The notes under the pieces are model-generated. The model searched no databases and was not told the origin of the DNA. It saw only the letters and a program-made list of their open reading frames with translations. Shown piece by piece: positions 16,269 to 24,378 of a stretch of 64,000 nt of DNA. How positions within the stretch are numbered: the first letter of the stretch is position 1; the number at the start of each line of letters is the position of its first letter. This DNA is from Moritella viscosa (GTDB lineage: Bacteria > Pseudomonadota > Gammaproteobacteria > Enterobacterales > Moritellaceae), in the NCBI GenBank assembly GCA_000953735.1, contig LN554852.1:3173846-3237845 (forward strand), given 5' to 3'. A program made the translations under genes and the position numbers.

Positions 16269-17774
16269 CTACAAATTCGTTGCTGGGCACATGCCCTTCT
16301 TTTTCCCGAGTGGTTTATTACAAATCCGGCAACGCTGAGGTTTCTTATCCTTCTTCTCATTCGCCTTAGTCTTATTACTACCCGCTTGCGCTGTGCCACC
16401 CGTGTGATGTTTGGTCTTAGCTGGATAAACTTTCTCTGATTTACCTAGTACACGTGCAAATAAGTTGTCAAACTCGCCCATTGCACTTTTTAGTTTATCC
16501 ACTGACATCTTGTCGAATATTTTGATTTCGTCACCGAGTTTAACGAAATATGATGCAAGTTCGTCGGCCCCCATTCGATCTGCGTAGGACGCCATTTCTG
16601 TCGCGACTTCAATACAAGGTTTTAATACATCAGATAAAATTTTACTGGTTTCTTTCGCATATTCAGCCCACTTTAAACCAAGCAAAAACTTCTCAGGGTC
16701 ACCCTTACCCAAAGCACGGACGATAGCCAATAAATCGTCTTTTTTGGTCTCTTTACCTGTTTTAAGCACCACTTTACAAGTGCCTTTTAGCGCACTACCA
16801 AACAGTGGAATACAACCAATTAAGGTGAACGACAAGGCTAACCAATTTTCAGGCTTATCGCGCCCCTCTTCATCCATCATATTAAGGATATTGGCGGTTA
16901 AATCACGTATATCACCGACTTGATCAACCACAGGGATCATCGTTAACGCAGTGTTCGCAATAATTTGTTCTACCGATGCATCATCATTAAAATCACCTAA
17001 CAATACACCCCATATCCAACTAGCAGAACTTGATGCTTTACGCCAAGTGTTCTCCCAAAAGCCGAGCTGTCCACGTTTGGTGTCTTCAATAATGGTTTGA
17101 GCATTCGCACCAGGATTAAATTTAGGATTGGTTTTGGTTGGTTCATTGGGTTGAAATTCGCGACTGTCTTCACCGTACTCAATGGTAAAACCACCCGGTG
17201 CTACGCCACCTATAGACGCGGCACCATCATTACCTAGCGAACCTTCAAAAGCGGCACCAGTTTGATCAATCAAACTATAAGTCGCCCCCTGAACAGGATC
17301 ACCATCAGCATAAGACAAGAATAAATCAACCGTATAGGTGCCTTCTTCATCGGCAGTCACAGTGACCGACGGATTTTGTGCGCCACCCATACACATGGTA
17401 TTGGCTTTGTTCATCGTCATTTGATCAGACAAACGACACACGCCTTTACCTTCAATTTTCACCGTTGCGGAGGCGGTAATAAATTTAGCTTCGGCCTCAA
17501 TAGTGCCAGAGGCAACACCTTTCTTGTCCCCTCCTGCATCACCGGCACTTTTAGCAAACTTACAGCCTTTAATTGCAATACTGTTGCCGCCGTCCATTGT
17601 AACAGTCGTTGAACCATCAGCTAGATCTGCTGACTCAGCGTTATTCCCATAAGGAATTGGTACGACAGCATTCCCGACTGTGGTTAAGCAAACATCAGGT
17701 ATCGTTGCACTCGCCTTACCTCCGGATCCCAAATGAACAACACTCAGTCCATCTGCACTAACCGTTACACCCAT
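16269..17774 (-). CDS. PAAR-like (DUF4150) T6SS carrier protein with TTR-like domain and zinc tail
   Basis: 501 residues. Residues 1-130 are the DUF4150/PAAR-like tip (GKASATIPDVCLTTVGNAVVPIPY, MTMNKANTMCMGGAQNPSVTV), which caps the VgrG spike. Residues about 137-197 form a TTR-like beta domain (VDLFLSYADGDPVQGATY ... GGVAPGGFTIEYGED). A helical region follows with a hydrophobic patch (LSFTLIGCIPLFGSALKG). A lysine-rich linker leads to a short cysteine tail (CRICNKPLGKKKGMC), probably a zinc knuckle. No nuclease domain is fused; the AHH toxin is the next gene. It follows tssL by 12 bases with a GGTGGG ribosome site. DUF2169 at 38175 is the usual adaptor for DUF4150 proteins. Confidence 0.8.
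   Translation of the reverse strand: MGVTVSADGLSVVHLGSGGKASATIPDVCLTTVGNAVVPIPYGNNAESADLADGSTTVTMDGGNSIAIKGCKFAKSAGDAGGDKKGVASGTIEAEAKFITASATVKIEGKGVCRLSDQMTMNKANTMCMGGAQNPSVTVTADEEGTYTVDLFLSYADGDPVQGATYSLIDQTGAAFEGSLGNDGAASIGGVAPGGFTIEYGEDSREFQPNEPTKTNPKFNPGANAQTIIEDTKRGQLGFWENTWRKASSSASWIWGVLLGDFNDDASVEQIIANTALTMIPVVDQVGDIRDLTANILNMMDEEGRDKPENWLALSFTLIGCIPLFGSALKGTCKVVLKTGKETKKDDLLAIVRALGKGDPEKFLLGLKWAEYAKETSKILSDVLKPCIEVATEMASYADRMGADELASYFVKLGDEIKIFDKMSVDKLKSAMGEFDNLFARVLGKSEKVYPAKTKHHTGGTAQAGSNKTKANEKKDKKPQRCRICNKPLGKKKGMCPATNL
16341..17171. repeat. 831-base direct repeat, copy B (within the intact carrier)
   Basis: Partner of 11110-11940. It encodes the helical region and linker of the carrier but neither the PAAR-like head, the TTR-like domain nor the zinc tail. 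Confidence 0.85.
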
Positions 17775-17786
17775 GATTACCCACCT

Positions 17787-18578
17787 TTATCCGTAAATGT
17801 CGAGAAACTGTTGAAAGCGTATATCAATCGTTAAATACGTCGCAACATACATACCAATAACCAATAAACTGGTAACAGCTATAATTACTTTTGGCGGTAA
17901 TACTTTTTTCAGCGGTTTAGTTAAATACTTCGCTTTTAAATTAGTCAGCTGAAGATCTTCTTGCTCAACTAAACGGTCATTCTTGACCAAGTTATAAATA
18001 GTATTACCAATATCAACTAATTTTTCATTACCACGCTCTTCACGACCATAGCGACCTTTAAAGCCCAACTGTAATAACAAATACAAAAATTCAATGACGT
18101 AACGGTATTTTTTAGGATCGTTTTTAAGCCTTTCTAAAATGACAAAAAACTTATCACCACCTGCCGTTTCATTATGAAATTCTGACAACAAGCTGTTTTG
18201 GCTCCAATTACTGTTTGCCCCCCATTCTTGTCGACAAACCGATTCGTCAAACGCGGCGCATAAACAATAACGAATAACCAGAATACTGGCACGGTCAACT
18301 TCCATTTCGTTAAGTTTTCGCTCACCTTTACGGATTTCTCTTCCTACTTGCTCTCGAAATGGGTCAAGGTCATCCATCCAAGGAATCGACTTCATGCATG
18401 ACAAACTCGCGATAAGCCAAGAAAACTCATCAATCAGCGGATTGATACCAATTTTTTTAATATCTAAATCGCCAATCGCGATATTACGAGACAAATCAGG
18501 GCTGGGCATAACCTCCATCGGTTTACCCGGTGCAGGTTGAAACAGGACAACAGTAATATCATCGTCCACATAACTCAT
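17787..18578 (-). CDS. tssL: TssL/DotU inner-membrane protein
   Basis: 263 residues of the short TssL type: a cytoplasmic DotU domain (NPLIDEFSWLIASLS, RYCLCAAFDESVCRQEWG, SLLSEFHNETAGGDKFFVILERL, LLLQLGFKGRYG) followed by one C-terminal transmembrane helix (VIIAVTSLLVIGMYVATYLT). There is no OmpA/peptidoglycan-binding extension. With TssJ and TssM it forms the membrane complex and docks the baseplate through TssK. Its ATG overlaps the tssK stop (ATGA). Confidence 0.93.
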   Translation of the reverse strand: MSYVDDDITVVLFQPAPGKPMEVMPSPDLSRNIAIGDLDIKKIGINPLIDEFSWLIASLSCMKSIPWMDDLDPFREQVGREIRKGERKLNEMEVDRASILVIRYCLCAAFDESVCRQEWGANSNWSQNSLLSEFHNETAGGDKFFVILERLKNDPKKYRYVIEFLYLLLQLGFKGRYGREERGNEKLVDIGNTIYNLVKNDRLVEQEDLQLTNLKAKYLTKPLKKVLPPKVIIAVTSLLVIGMYVATYLTIDIRFQQFLDIYG

Positions 18579-19900
18579 AATTTAACAGCCCATAATTGCA
18601 AGGATAAATTAGAAAAATCACCCGCAACATGAATCGCTATTGCAGCAGAGTTTGTTAGTGCTTGCCATTCAATACTCGATTTGTCTAATTCAAAGTAGGT
18701 GTAACCAGCATGATACGGAAGCTGGCGTGGAACAACAGGCATTGGTTTCATGCTAATACCAGGCAACTGCAGATTAATCAATTCACGAATATTATCCATT
18801 GAACCAATCTTAGTTTGTGCGACAAACTTGGTGTGCAATACGTCTAATGACACATCCGCTTTAACAGCCAGTATGAGTGTTGTAGATGTAATAATACTTG
18901 GATCTGGGATAGGAGCAGTTCGAATACCGTAACTTTGTTCTTTCAAGGTTAATGGAATTGCTCGTTGCTCAGACATTACACTTAACGTTAATTTAATGTC
19001 TTGTAGAATACCTGATAAGCATTCGGTTAATGCACCGTGATTGTATTTTTCAAACTCTCGTGGGCGTCTTGTCGATGAACATAATGTCGCAAGATCACCT
19101 TCGGCTTGTAACAAGTAACGATAAAACGTTTCTGGATGAATGCCTTCAACATGAGTGAAATGCCAGAACAAGGGTTCTAGTCGATTTAGGGTTTGCAATA
19201 ACATAAAGTCGGAGACAGAAGATACACCTTGCTGGTCAACAGCGCCTAATCGTTGTACGATTAACTCCGCACGGTGATGTAACATAGAAGCAAATTCAGT
19301 TGTAAACTTAATTAATACAGCCGATGCTTTAATATCCACACACGTTGGAATAAAATGCTCGTCAAGTACAACGGTGCCATCTGGTTTTAGTTCTAAAATT
19401 TTACAGATAGGGATCGATGTATAAGCGCTCTTATCTTCATCATCATACATTAATTTAAATGTCAGTTTACCGATCATAATGTTGGCCATATCTTCACTGC
19501 CATAACATGCATCAACCGCATCTTGTGTAGATTGAATATAACGCGCATTACTACCCGGCTCCCCAAATAATTCAGCACGAACAGAGGGTAATGGGCAACA
19601 TAAGTAAACAATTTTATCCACAACAGATGAATCGACGTCTCTCACATCGGGTAAATCAGCAAGCAAGGGTAATTCAAATGGTGTTCGGTCCTGTAAGATC
19701 CCTTCCGCATGGCTAATACCAATCTTACCCAGCGCAAGTAAACTATCATTCACAACTATCTTTTTAACACCCCACTGTAAAGGTGTTGAAAATACATTAA
19801 GCATACTCGTAGATTTGTCATGATGTCGTTCAAGCTGTTGAAAATGCTGAGGCTTCATGAACATTCCATCTTGCCACATAACGGGATTATAAAGAGACAT
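18575..19900 (-). CDS. tssK: TssK baseplate protein
   Basis: 441 residues, the usual TssK length. The N-terminus NPVMWQDGMFMKPQHFQQLERH is diagnostic. TssK is the trimeric adaptor between the TssFG baseplate wedges and the TssL/TssM cytoplasmic domains. It sits between tssJ and tssL in the standard J-K-L order, 11 bases after tssJ. Confidence 0.95.
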   Translation of the reverse strand: MSLYNPVMWQDGMFMKPQHFQQLERHHDKSTSMLNVFSTPLQWGVKKIVVNDSLLALGKIGISHAEGILQDRTPFELPLLADLPDVRDVDSSVVDKIVYLCCPLPSVRAELFGEPGSNARYIQSTQDAVDACYGSEDMANIMIGKLTFKLMYDDEDKSAYTSIPICKILELKPDGTVVLDEHFIPTCVDIKASAVLIKFTTEFASMLHHRAELIVQRLGAVDQQGVSSVSDFMLLQTLNRLEPLFWHFTHVEGIHPETFYRYLLQAEGDLATLCSSTRRPREFEKYNHGALTECLSGILQDIKLTLSVMSEQRAIPLTLKEQSYGIRTAPIPDPSIITSTTLILAVKADVSLDVLHTKFVAQTKIGSMDNIRELINLQLPGISMKPMPVVPRQLPYHAGYTYFELDKSSIEWQALTNSAAIAIHVAGDFSNLSLQLWAVKL

Positions 19901-19911
19901 TCTGTAATTCC

Positions 19912-20415
19912 TTAGAAATAATTTTGTTCAATACCACGAGTACTGTCTGTAGTGAGTTCACTACCTTCGATATGTAATTTCAAAAAATAATTGGTTTTTT
20001 CTTCGATTAGTTCTAATTTACGCCATGCTGAACCATCAATTTTACGAAAAGCAACAGAAAAACCGACAGCACGTGTCGCTGGATCTAACTGAATAATTTC
20101 ATGAATTTTTTCATTGGGCTGAATTTCAAACTCGTAACGCTTAATATACTCGTCACCAAGCGCATCTTTATCACTCTCAAATAACGCAAAAAAATCTAAG
20201 CTACGAAATAAGATCGGAGATGTAAGTTCATGCATACGCAAAATAACGGGAGATGGTTGACCATTTATGCGTAAATTAACTAGGCTCGCAGCATCAACTT
20301 TCAATTCAATCGATGAAGTTTCAGGCGTGATACCTGTTGATTCTTTAAACTGCTCCCAAATAGAGCAGCCTTGTAATAATAATGACATTATTAATATCGA
20401 CGTTAGGTTACGCAT
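19912..20415 (-). CDS. tssJ: TssJ outer-membrane lipoprotein
   Basis: 167 residues with a lipoprotein signal (LTSILIMSLLLQGCSIW; lipobox LLQGC). The mature part is the TssJ beta-sandwich (SIELKVDAASLVNLRINGQPSPVILRMHELTSP, GDEYIKRYEFEIQPNE). It anchors the TssLM complex to the outer membrane. Its start overlaps the tagH end by eight bases. Confidence 0.92.
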   Translation of the reverse strand: MRNLTSILIMSLLLQGCSIWEQFKESTGITPETSSIELKVDAASLVNLRINGQPSPVILRMHELTSPILFRSLDFFALFESDKDALGDEYIKRYEFEIQPNEKIHEIIQLDPATRAVGFSVAFRKIDGSAWRKLELIEEKTNYFLKLHIEGSELTTDSTRGIEQNYF

Positions 20416-21970
20416 TTTCTACCTTTAATATTGTTGAATAATGTTCCTTTAATTTTTCATGTAAAAGTACATCAGAAGAATAAAATTCATCATTTAATTG
20501 GGAGCGATAATGTTGGATATATTCATTCCAAATTCTTCGTTTTGATATCAACAACTGCTTCTTTTTAAGCACATCAGAGAAGGCTATAGGATCATATTGA
20601 TGAGTCTGAGCAACCACAAAATTAGTCACTGCTTTATGGTACGTTTTATGATGAGAATCTAATTCATCAAGTACTTGTTGTAACAACTCCGAAGGAGATA
20701 GAACATTTTGCTGGTTAAGTGATAGCATGAGTCTGAGAATGTCATCATTTGATTTTTCATCATTGGCTTCAGCTGAGTTTTTGAACGAGGATACTATTTT
20801 CAAGTCATTATTCATTTTATCTAAACAAAGACGTAAACAAATGCCCATTTGATTAAAAAATTCTGGCGTTTGATCTCGTAATTCTAGCTCATCAATTCTC
20901 ATTCCCTTAAAAAAAGCATCCAAACTTTCACTATATTCAGCATCTTGTTTTATCTGAACGCATGGTTCTATTCGCTCAACATCATGAGAAACTTGCTCAG
21001 CCTGAACAGGCGATTCTATTCGTTCAACATCATGGGAAACTTGCTCTGTCTGAACAGGTAGTTCTATTCGTTCGACATCGTGGAAAACTTGCTTTGTCTG
21101 AACAGGTGGTTCTATTCGTTCAACATCGCGGAAAACTTGCTTTGTCTGAACAGGTGGTTCTATTCGTTCAACATCGCGGAAAACTTGTTCAGTATTAGGT
21201 AAAAGAGTTGACCTCAAAGCAGTTGCCTCTGGATCGGGCTCACTTATTTCGACATTTGGTATGATTTCAGGTTTAGGTAACCTAGGAGCCTGCTTATATT
21301 CACTCGTCACATCTTCAGTAGTATCCGCCATCCAGTTTTCAGGGATAATATTAGGCAGATCAAACTCAGAATGAACACTTTCAAAGTCATCTGGAATTTG
21401 CCAATCGGTGCGTGAAGGCGTTACTTCTTGCGGAATTTCATCATCCAATAACCCAATTGTTTTCTCCATATTAAAATCAATATGAGCAATAGGATCATCG
21501 CTATTAACATCATCGCCTTGCGTTTCAATAAATAAATCTTCAATCACACCCTGATTATCCGAGATATTCTCCGACGTAGAAATATCTAGGCTTGAAAGAG
21601 GATCATCATCATTAGCTCGGGCATCAATATCAACCGCTATATCAATATTATTTACCATATTTTCTAGCGATACAGAAAACTCATATCTTCCCATCAAGAT
21701 CAGATCATCTTCGTGTAATGCAACGGGTTGATTTTTTAATATCTTACGATCATTAATAAATGTTCCATTTGTGCTTGTATCACTAAGATAATAAGTACCG
21801 CCATAAAAGGTAACTAATGAGTGATTACCAGAAATATATTTATTGTGATCAGATAAAGTTACTCTACAACTTGGGTCTCGACCTACCGTCCCCCCATTTT
21901 CATTCATTTCTATATGTTTATTACCCGTATATTCCTCTGGGCAATTAATAATATGTAATGTTAACTGCAT
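20408..21970 (-). CDS. tagH: TagH, FHA-domain T6SS regulator
   Basis: About 520 residues. The N-terminal FHA domain (about residues 20-95) shows GRDPSC, SGNHSLVTFYGGTYYLSDTSTNGTFIND, with the Arg, Ser, His and Asn-Gly used for phosphothreonine binding. A long acidic linker contains five 16-residue repeats (QVFRDVERIEPPVQTK type). The C-terminal ~170 residues are the helical TagH domain. FHA proteins read out the T6SS kinase PpkA, which is present at 35140-37041. ATG 21970 is chosen; a GTG three codons earlier (21979) is equally open. First of the tagH-tssJ-K-L-carrier run after the gene at 21989. Confidence 0.88.
   Translation of the reverse strand: MQLTLHIINCPEEYTGNKHIEMNENGGTVGRDPSCRVTLSDHNKYISGNHSLVTFYGGTYYLSDTSTNGTFINDRKILKNQPVALHEDDLILMGRYEFSVSLENMVNNIDIAVDIDARANDDDPLSSLDISTSENISDNQGVIEDLFIETQGDDVNSDDPIAHIDFNMEKTIGLLDDEIPQEVTPSRTDWQIPDDFESVHSEFDLPNIIPENWMADTTEDVTSEYKQAPRLPKPEIIPNVEISEPDPEATALRSTLLPNTEQVFRDVERIEPPVQTKQVFRDVERIEPPVQTKQVFHDVERIELPVQTEQVSHDVERIESPVQAEQVSHDVERIEPCVQIKQDAEYSESLDAFFKGMRIDELELRDQTPEFFNQMGICLRLCLDKMNNDLKIVSSFKNSAEANDEKSNDDILRLMLSLNQQNVLSPSELLQQVLDELDSHHKTYHKAVTNFVVAQTHQYDPIAFSDVLKKKQLLISKRRIWNEYIQHYRSQLNDEFYSSDVLLHEKLKEHYSTILKVENA
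20955..21194. repeat. 48-base in-frame tandem repeat in tagH (5 copies)
   Basis: Five consecutive 48-base units encode 16-residue repeats with the core DVERIE. Copies nearest the FHA side are almost identical; the others have drifted. Copy number can change by slippage or unequal crossing-over without breaking the frame, altering linker length. Confidence 0.85.
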
Positions 21971-21988
21971 AATACTCACTAACTTAGC

Positions 21989-22618
21989 CTAGAACAAAAG
22001 CGTTAAAGAAAATTCTATACCACTTAGCCCATTATTAAACGAATGGTTATATAAAATTTCAGGAACGAGCTGTAAATGAGCATTTGGATTACTACCTAAC
22101 TTAATTACCGTTCCAACACTAGCAACTAAACCGTACTCAAATGCCTCTATGTCCTCTAATTGGTCACCATATTTAACACCATCGGGATCAACTCGCCAAC
22201 GTTCTGAATACTGGCTATAGCTTGTAGAAATCCCAAGTCCTAAAAGTGGCGTCACCCAACCCCAATCAGCTACCGCATATTGAGGCATAACCCTAAATTG
22301 AAGGCTTTGAACTTCTTGATATAGGCCGTAAACATCTGCACTTTTCGATCCGCTATTACTCTGTGCTGGTATTTCTGTTGACAAAAAATTAAGGTTAAAC
22401 AGCCAACGCCAACGATTATTATTTTCATCAATAGGCCTGGTATGCGCAAATCCAAATTTAATAGTATTAGTTTCTTCTGTACTACCCTCATCAAATTCCA
22501 CACTGTTAATATTGAAATATTGCGCCGATATTCCATATCGCTCACCTTTGGCAAAAGCAGATTCTGCACAAACCATACAAAAAGAAAATAATACTAATAC
22601 AATCGATAACCTCAACAT
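21989..22618 (-). CDS. Outer-membrane beta-barrel-like protein in the T6SS cluster
   Basis: 209 residues with a signal peptide (LSIVLVLFSFCMVCAESAFA) and alternating hydrophobic/polar strands throughout, closing with FSLTLLF: a terminal phenylalanine is typical of outer-membrane barrels. Aromatic girdles (RWRWLFNLNFL; YSQYSERW) fit an OmpW/OprF-like small barrel of about eight strands. It is the first gene of the minus-strand tagH run (10-18 bases to tagH). It is not a core T6SS component; a role in envelope docking or adhesion is only inference. Confidence 0.6.
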   Translation of the reverse strand: MLRLSIVLVLFSFCMVCAESAFAKGERYGISAQYFNINSVEFDEGSTEETNTIKFGFAHTRPIDENNNRWRWLFNLNFLSTEIPAQSNSGSKSADVYGLYQEVQSLQFRVMPQYAVADWGWVTPLLGLGISTSYSQYSERWRVDPDGVKYGDQLEDIEAFEYGLVASVGTVIKLGSNPNAHLQLVPEILYNHSFNNGLSGIEFSLTLLF

Positions 22619-23037
22619 TCACACCTTAAACATCATTAAAATTAGGTAAATTTAGTGGCAAGATAACATCAACAACTTCAATTTCAAGAGAATAAGGCAG
22701 AAAAACCAATTATTTACACAATAAACACCACAATAGTCATAATGCCTAGTCAATCAGTTAGTTTGACCAATGACCTAGAAATTAAAATCCTATATCATAG
22801 CTATTATTAGTTACCTATAGATTAGTATTCTGATAGAGTTGCGCCCCCACGTGTAAATAACTGTAAACAACTGCAAGTTACCGTAATCCTTATGGAAAAA
22901 CTGTAATCTTTGTGTCTTATTTTTAACTGTTGTACAATATGTTGCATTGATGTGAATTATTTTGAATTATTACAAGTTATTTTGAGCCTTAAATGTGCAC
23001 TTAATGGTTTTGGATAAAATGGAGTTAATATTTTTAA
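22619..23037. other. Divergent control region between the tagH run and the tssM run
   Basis: 420 AT-rich bases with no gene. Near the plus-strand gene there are repeated CTGTAA words (22848-22910) and a TTGTACAA palindrome near 22933. I could not find a convincing sigma-54 site or a good -35/-10 pair on either strand. Confidence 0.5.
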
Positions 23038-24333
23038 ATGTACTTTTCTGATTTTACAAGACGTCCAATAGACAAATCCTCGCCAGAGGGGGAAGACACT
23101 AATCAACTCGATACATTTACCGAACTCAAAAGACAGGTTAACGAACTTAATAGGATCTCATCGAATGTATCATGGAAAAAGATCCACTCACTATCAGTCG
23201 ATATTTTAACAAATCAAAGCAAAGATTTTCGGAGTGCTTGTTATTATACGACGGCAGCAACCCATATTCATGGACTTAAAGGTCTTGTCGATGGTTTAAG
23301 TGCAATATACGATTTAACCCTCGTATATTGGTACAGCGCGTATCCAGAGTACAACAAAGAAAAAGCCAGGATTGGTGCTTTTGAATGGATGATTGAGCAT
23401 ACGACGAAACGACAGAAAAAAATGGCTGTCAACGTGGACGATCTTCAATTAATCGAAATCGGACATAGACTAACATTAAAAATAGAAGAAGAACTAAAAT
23501 CACATTATGGGATTAAAACCCCTTCTTTAAGCCCGATTCGCAGAATTTTATCTCAGTGGATCGAAGAATTAAAAGAGACTCAAATAAAACAAGATCAGCA
23601 AGCGAAAAAATCAAGTCAAAATGTTGAAGATCTTGAAACGATAATTGATGTTAATACCAGTACGACAACATCATTACCAGAAATTGCAGAAATACCTGTA
23701 ACAGTCAGTCGTCCCAAGCCAAAAGTGGTATATAAAAAAAAGCCCATAATAATTTGTATATTAATCGTTATATTTATAATGTTCTTTGGTTTCAAACATT
23801 ATCAGCAGCAGAAATTATTACAAACGTTTAAAAACGCAAATTTTGATGATTTTTCTTCCCTAATCCAAGAACTAACACATAGCCCCAAAAGTACTCAACA
23901 AGAATTAAAAGAAGTTGTCTTCAATAAAAGCACTGTTTTTTTCAAAAATTGGTCTGAAGACCCACTCAAAATCAATAAACTGAATACATTGACATCTATC
24001 ATCAACGCCCTTAAAGGGGTATATTCAGACTCAATTATTTATCAATCTCTTGAACATAATTTTTACAATGATAAAAATAACCTGATAAATAGCTACTCAG
24101 GTATCAAACAGCAATTTAATCGTGCTAGAACAATCATTGCGAATGCTCAATTAACATCGCAATCATCATCGATCACAAAGTCTTATAAATTCAGTAATAC
24201 ATTATTCCCATTACTTGCGCGCATTGAATACGCAGAAAACTCGATGGATGATAATGATATAAAAAAAGCACAATACATCCTCAACGTCTATCAACTCAGA
24301 ATTAATTCGCTGACATCAAAAGTATCAGAATGA
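23038..24333 (+). CDS. Membrane-anchored TssA-like protein (ImpA N-terminal domain; VasL-type)
   Basis: 431 residues. Residues 1-140 match the ImpA_N domain (PIDKSSPEGEDTN, SKDFRSACYYTTAATHIHGLKGLVDGLSAIYDLTLVYW, SAYPEYNKEKARIGAFEWM). A transmembrane helix follows at about 240-257 (PIIICILIVIFIMFFGF), then a helical periplasmic or soluble tail. This plan is that of VasL-type TssA relatives, thought to limit or stabilise sheath growth, rather than of the cap TssA encoded at 33656. It precedes tssM by 45 bases. Confidence 0.75.
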   Translation: MYFSDFTRRPIDKSSPEGEDTNQLDTFTELKRQVNELNRISSNVSWKKIHSLSVDILTNQSKDFRSACYYTTAATHIHGLKGLVDGLSAIYDLTLVYWYSAYPEYNKEKARIGAFEWMIEHTTKRQKKMAVNVDDLQLIEIGHRLTLKIEEELKSHYGIKTPSLSPIRRILSQWIEELKETQIKQDQQAKKSSQNVEDLETIIDVNTSTTTSLPEIAEIPVTVSRPKPKVVYKKKPIIICILIVIFIMFFGFKHYQQQKLLQTFKNANFDDFSSLIQELTHSPKSTQQELKEVVFNKSTVFFKNWSEDPLKINKLNTLTSIINALKGVYSDSIIYQSLEHNFYNDKNNLINSYSGIKQQFNRARTIIANAQLTSQSSSITKSYKFSNTLFPLLARIEYAENSMDDNDIKKAQYILNVYQLRINSLTSKVSE

Positions 24334-24378
24334 CCGAAATTAATCTTATAGCACTATATTATTTAGTAAAAGGTATTT

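Noticed and set aside
16255-16275. Carrier and AHH gene as one gene broken by a frameshift
   Set aside because: The start of the AHH gene has its own ribosome site over the carrier stop, and the second cassette shows the same two-gene layout with a different sequence.
20962-21198. Repetitive plus-strand frame opposite tagH
   Set aside because: It is the complement of the 48-base tagH repeats and has no ribosome site.
22924-22945. Sigma-54 promoter before the membrane-anchored TssA-like gene
   Set aside because: The TTGTAC...TTGC pattern has no GG at -24 and the spacing is one base too long.
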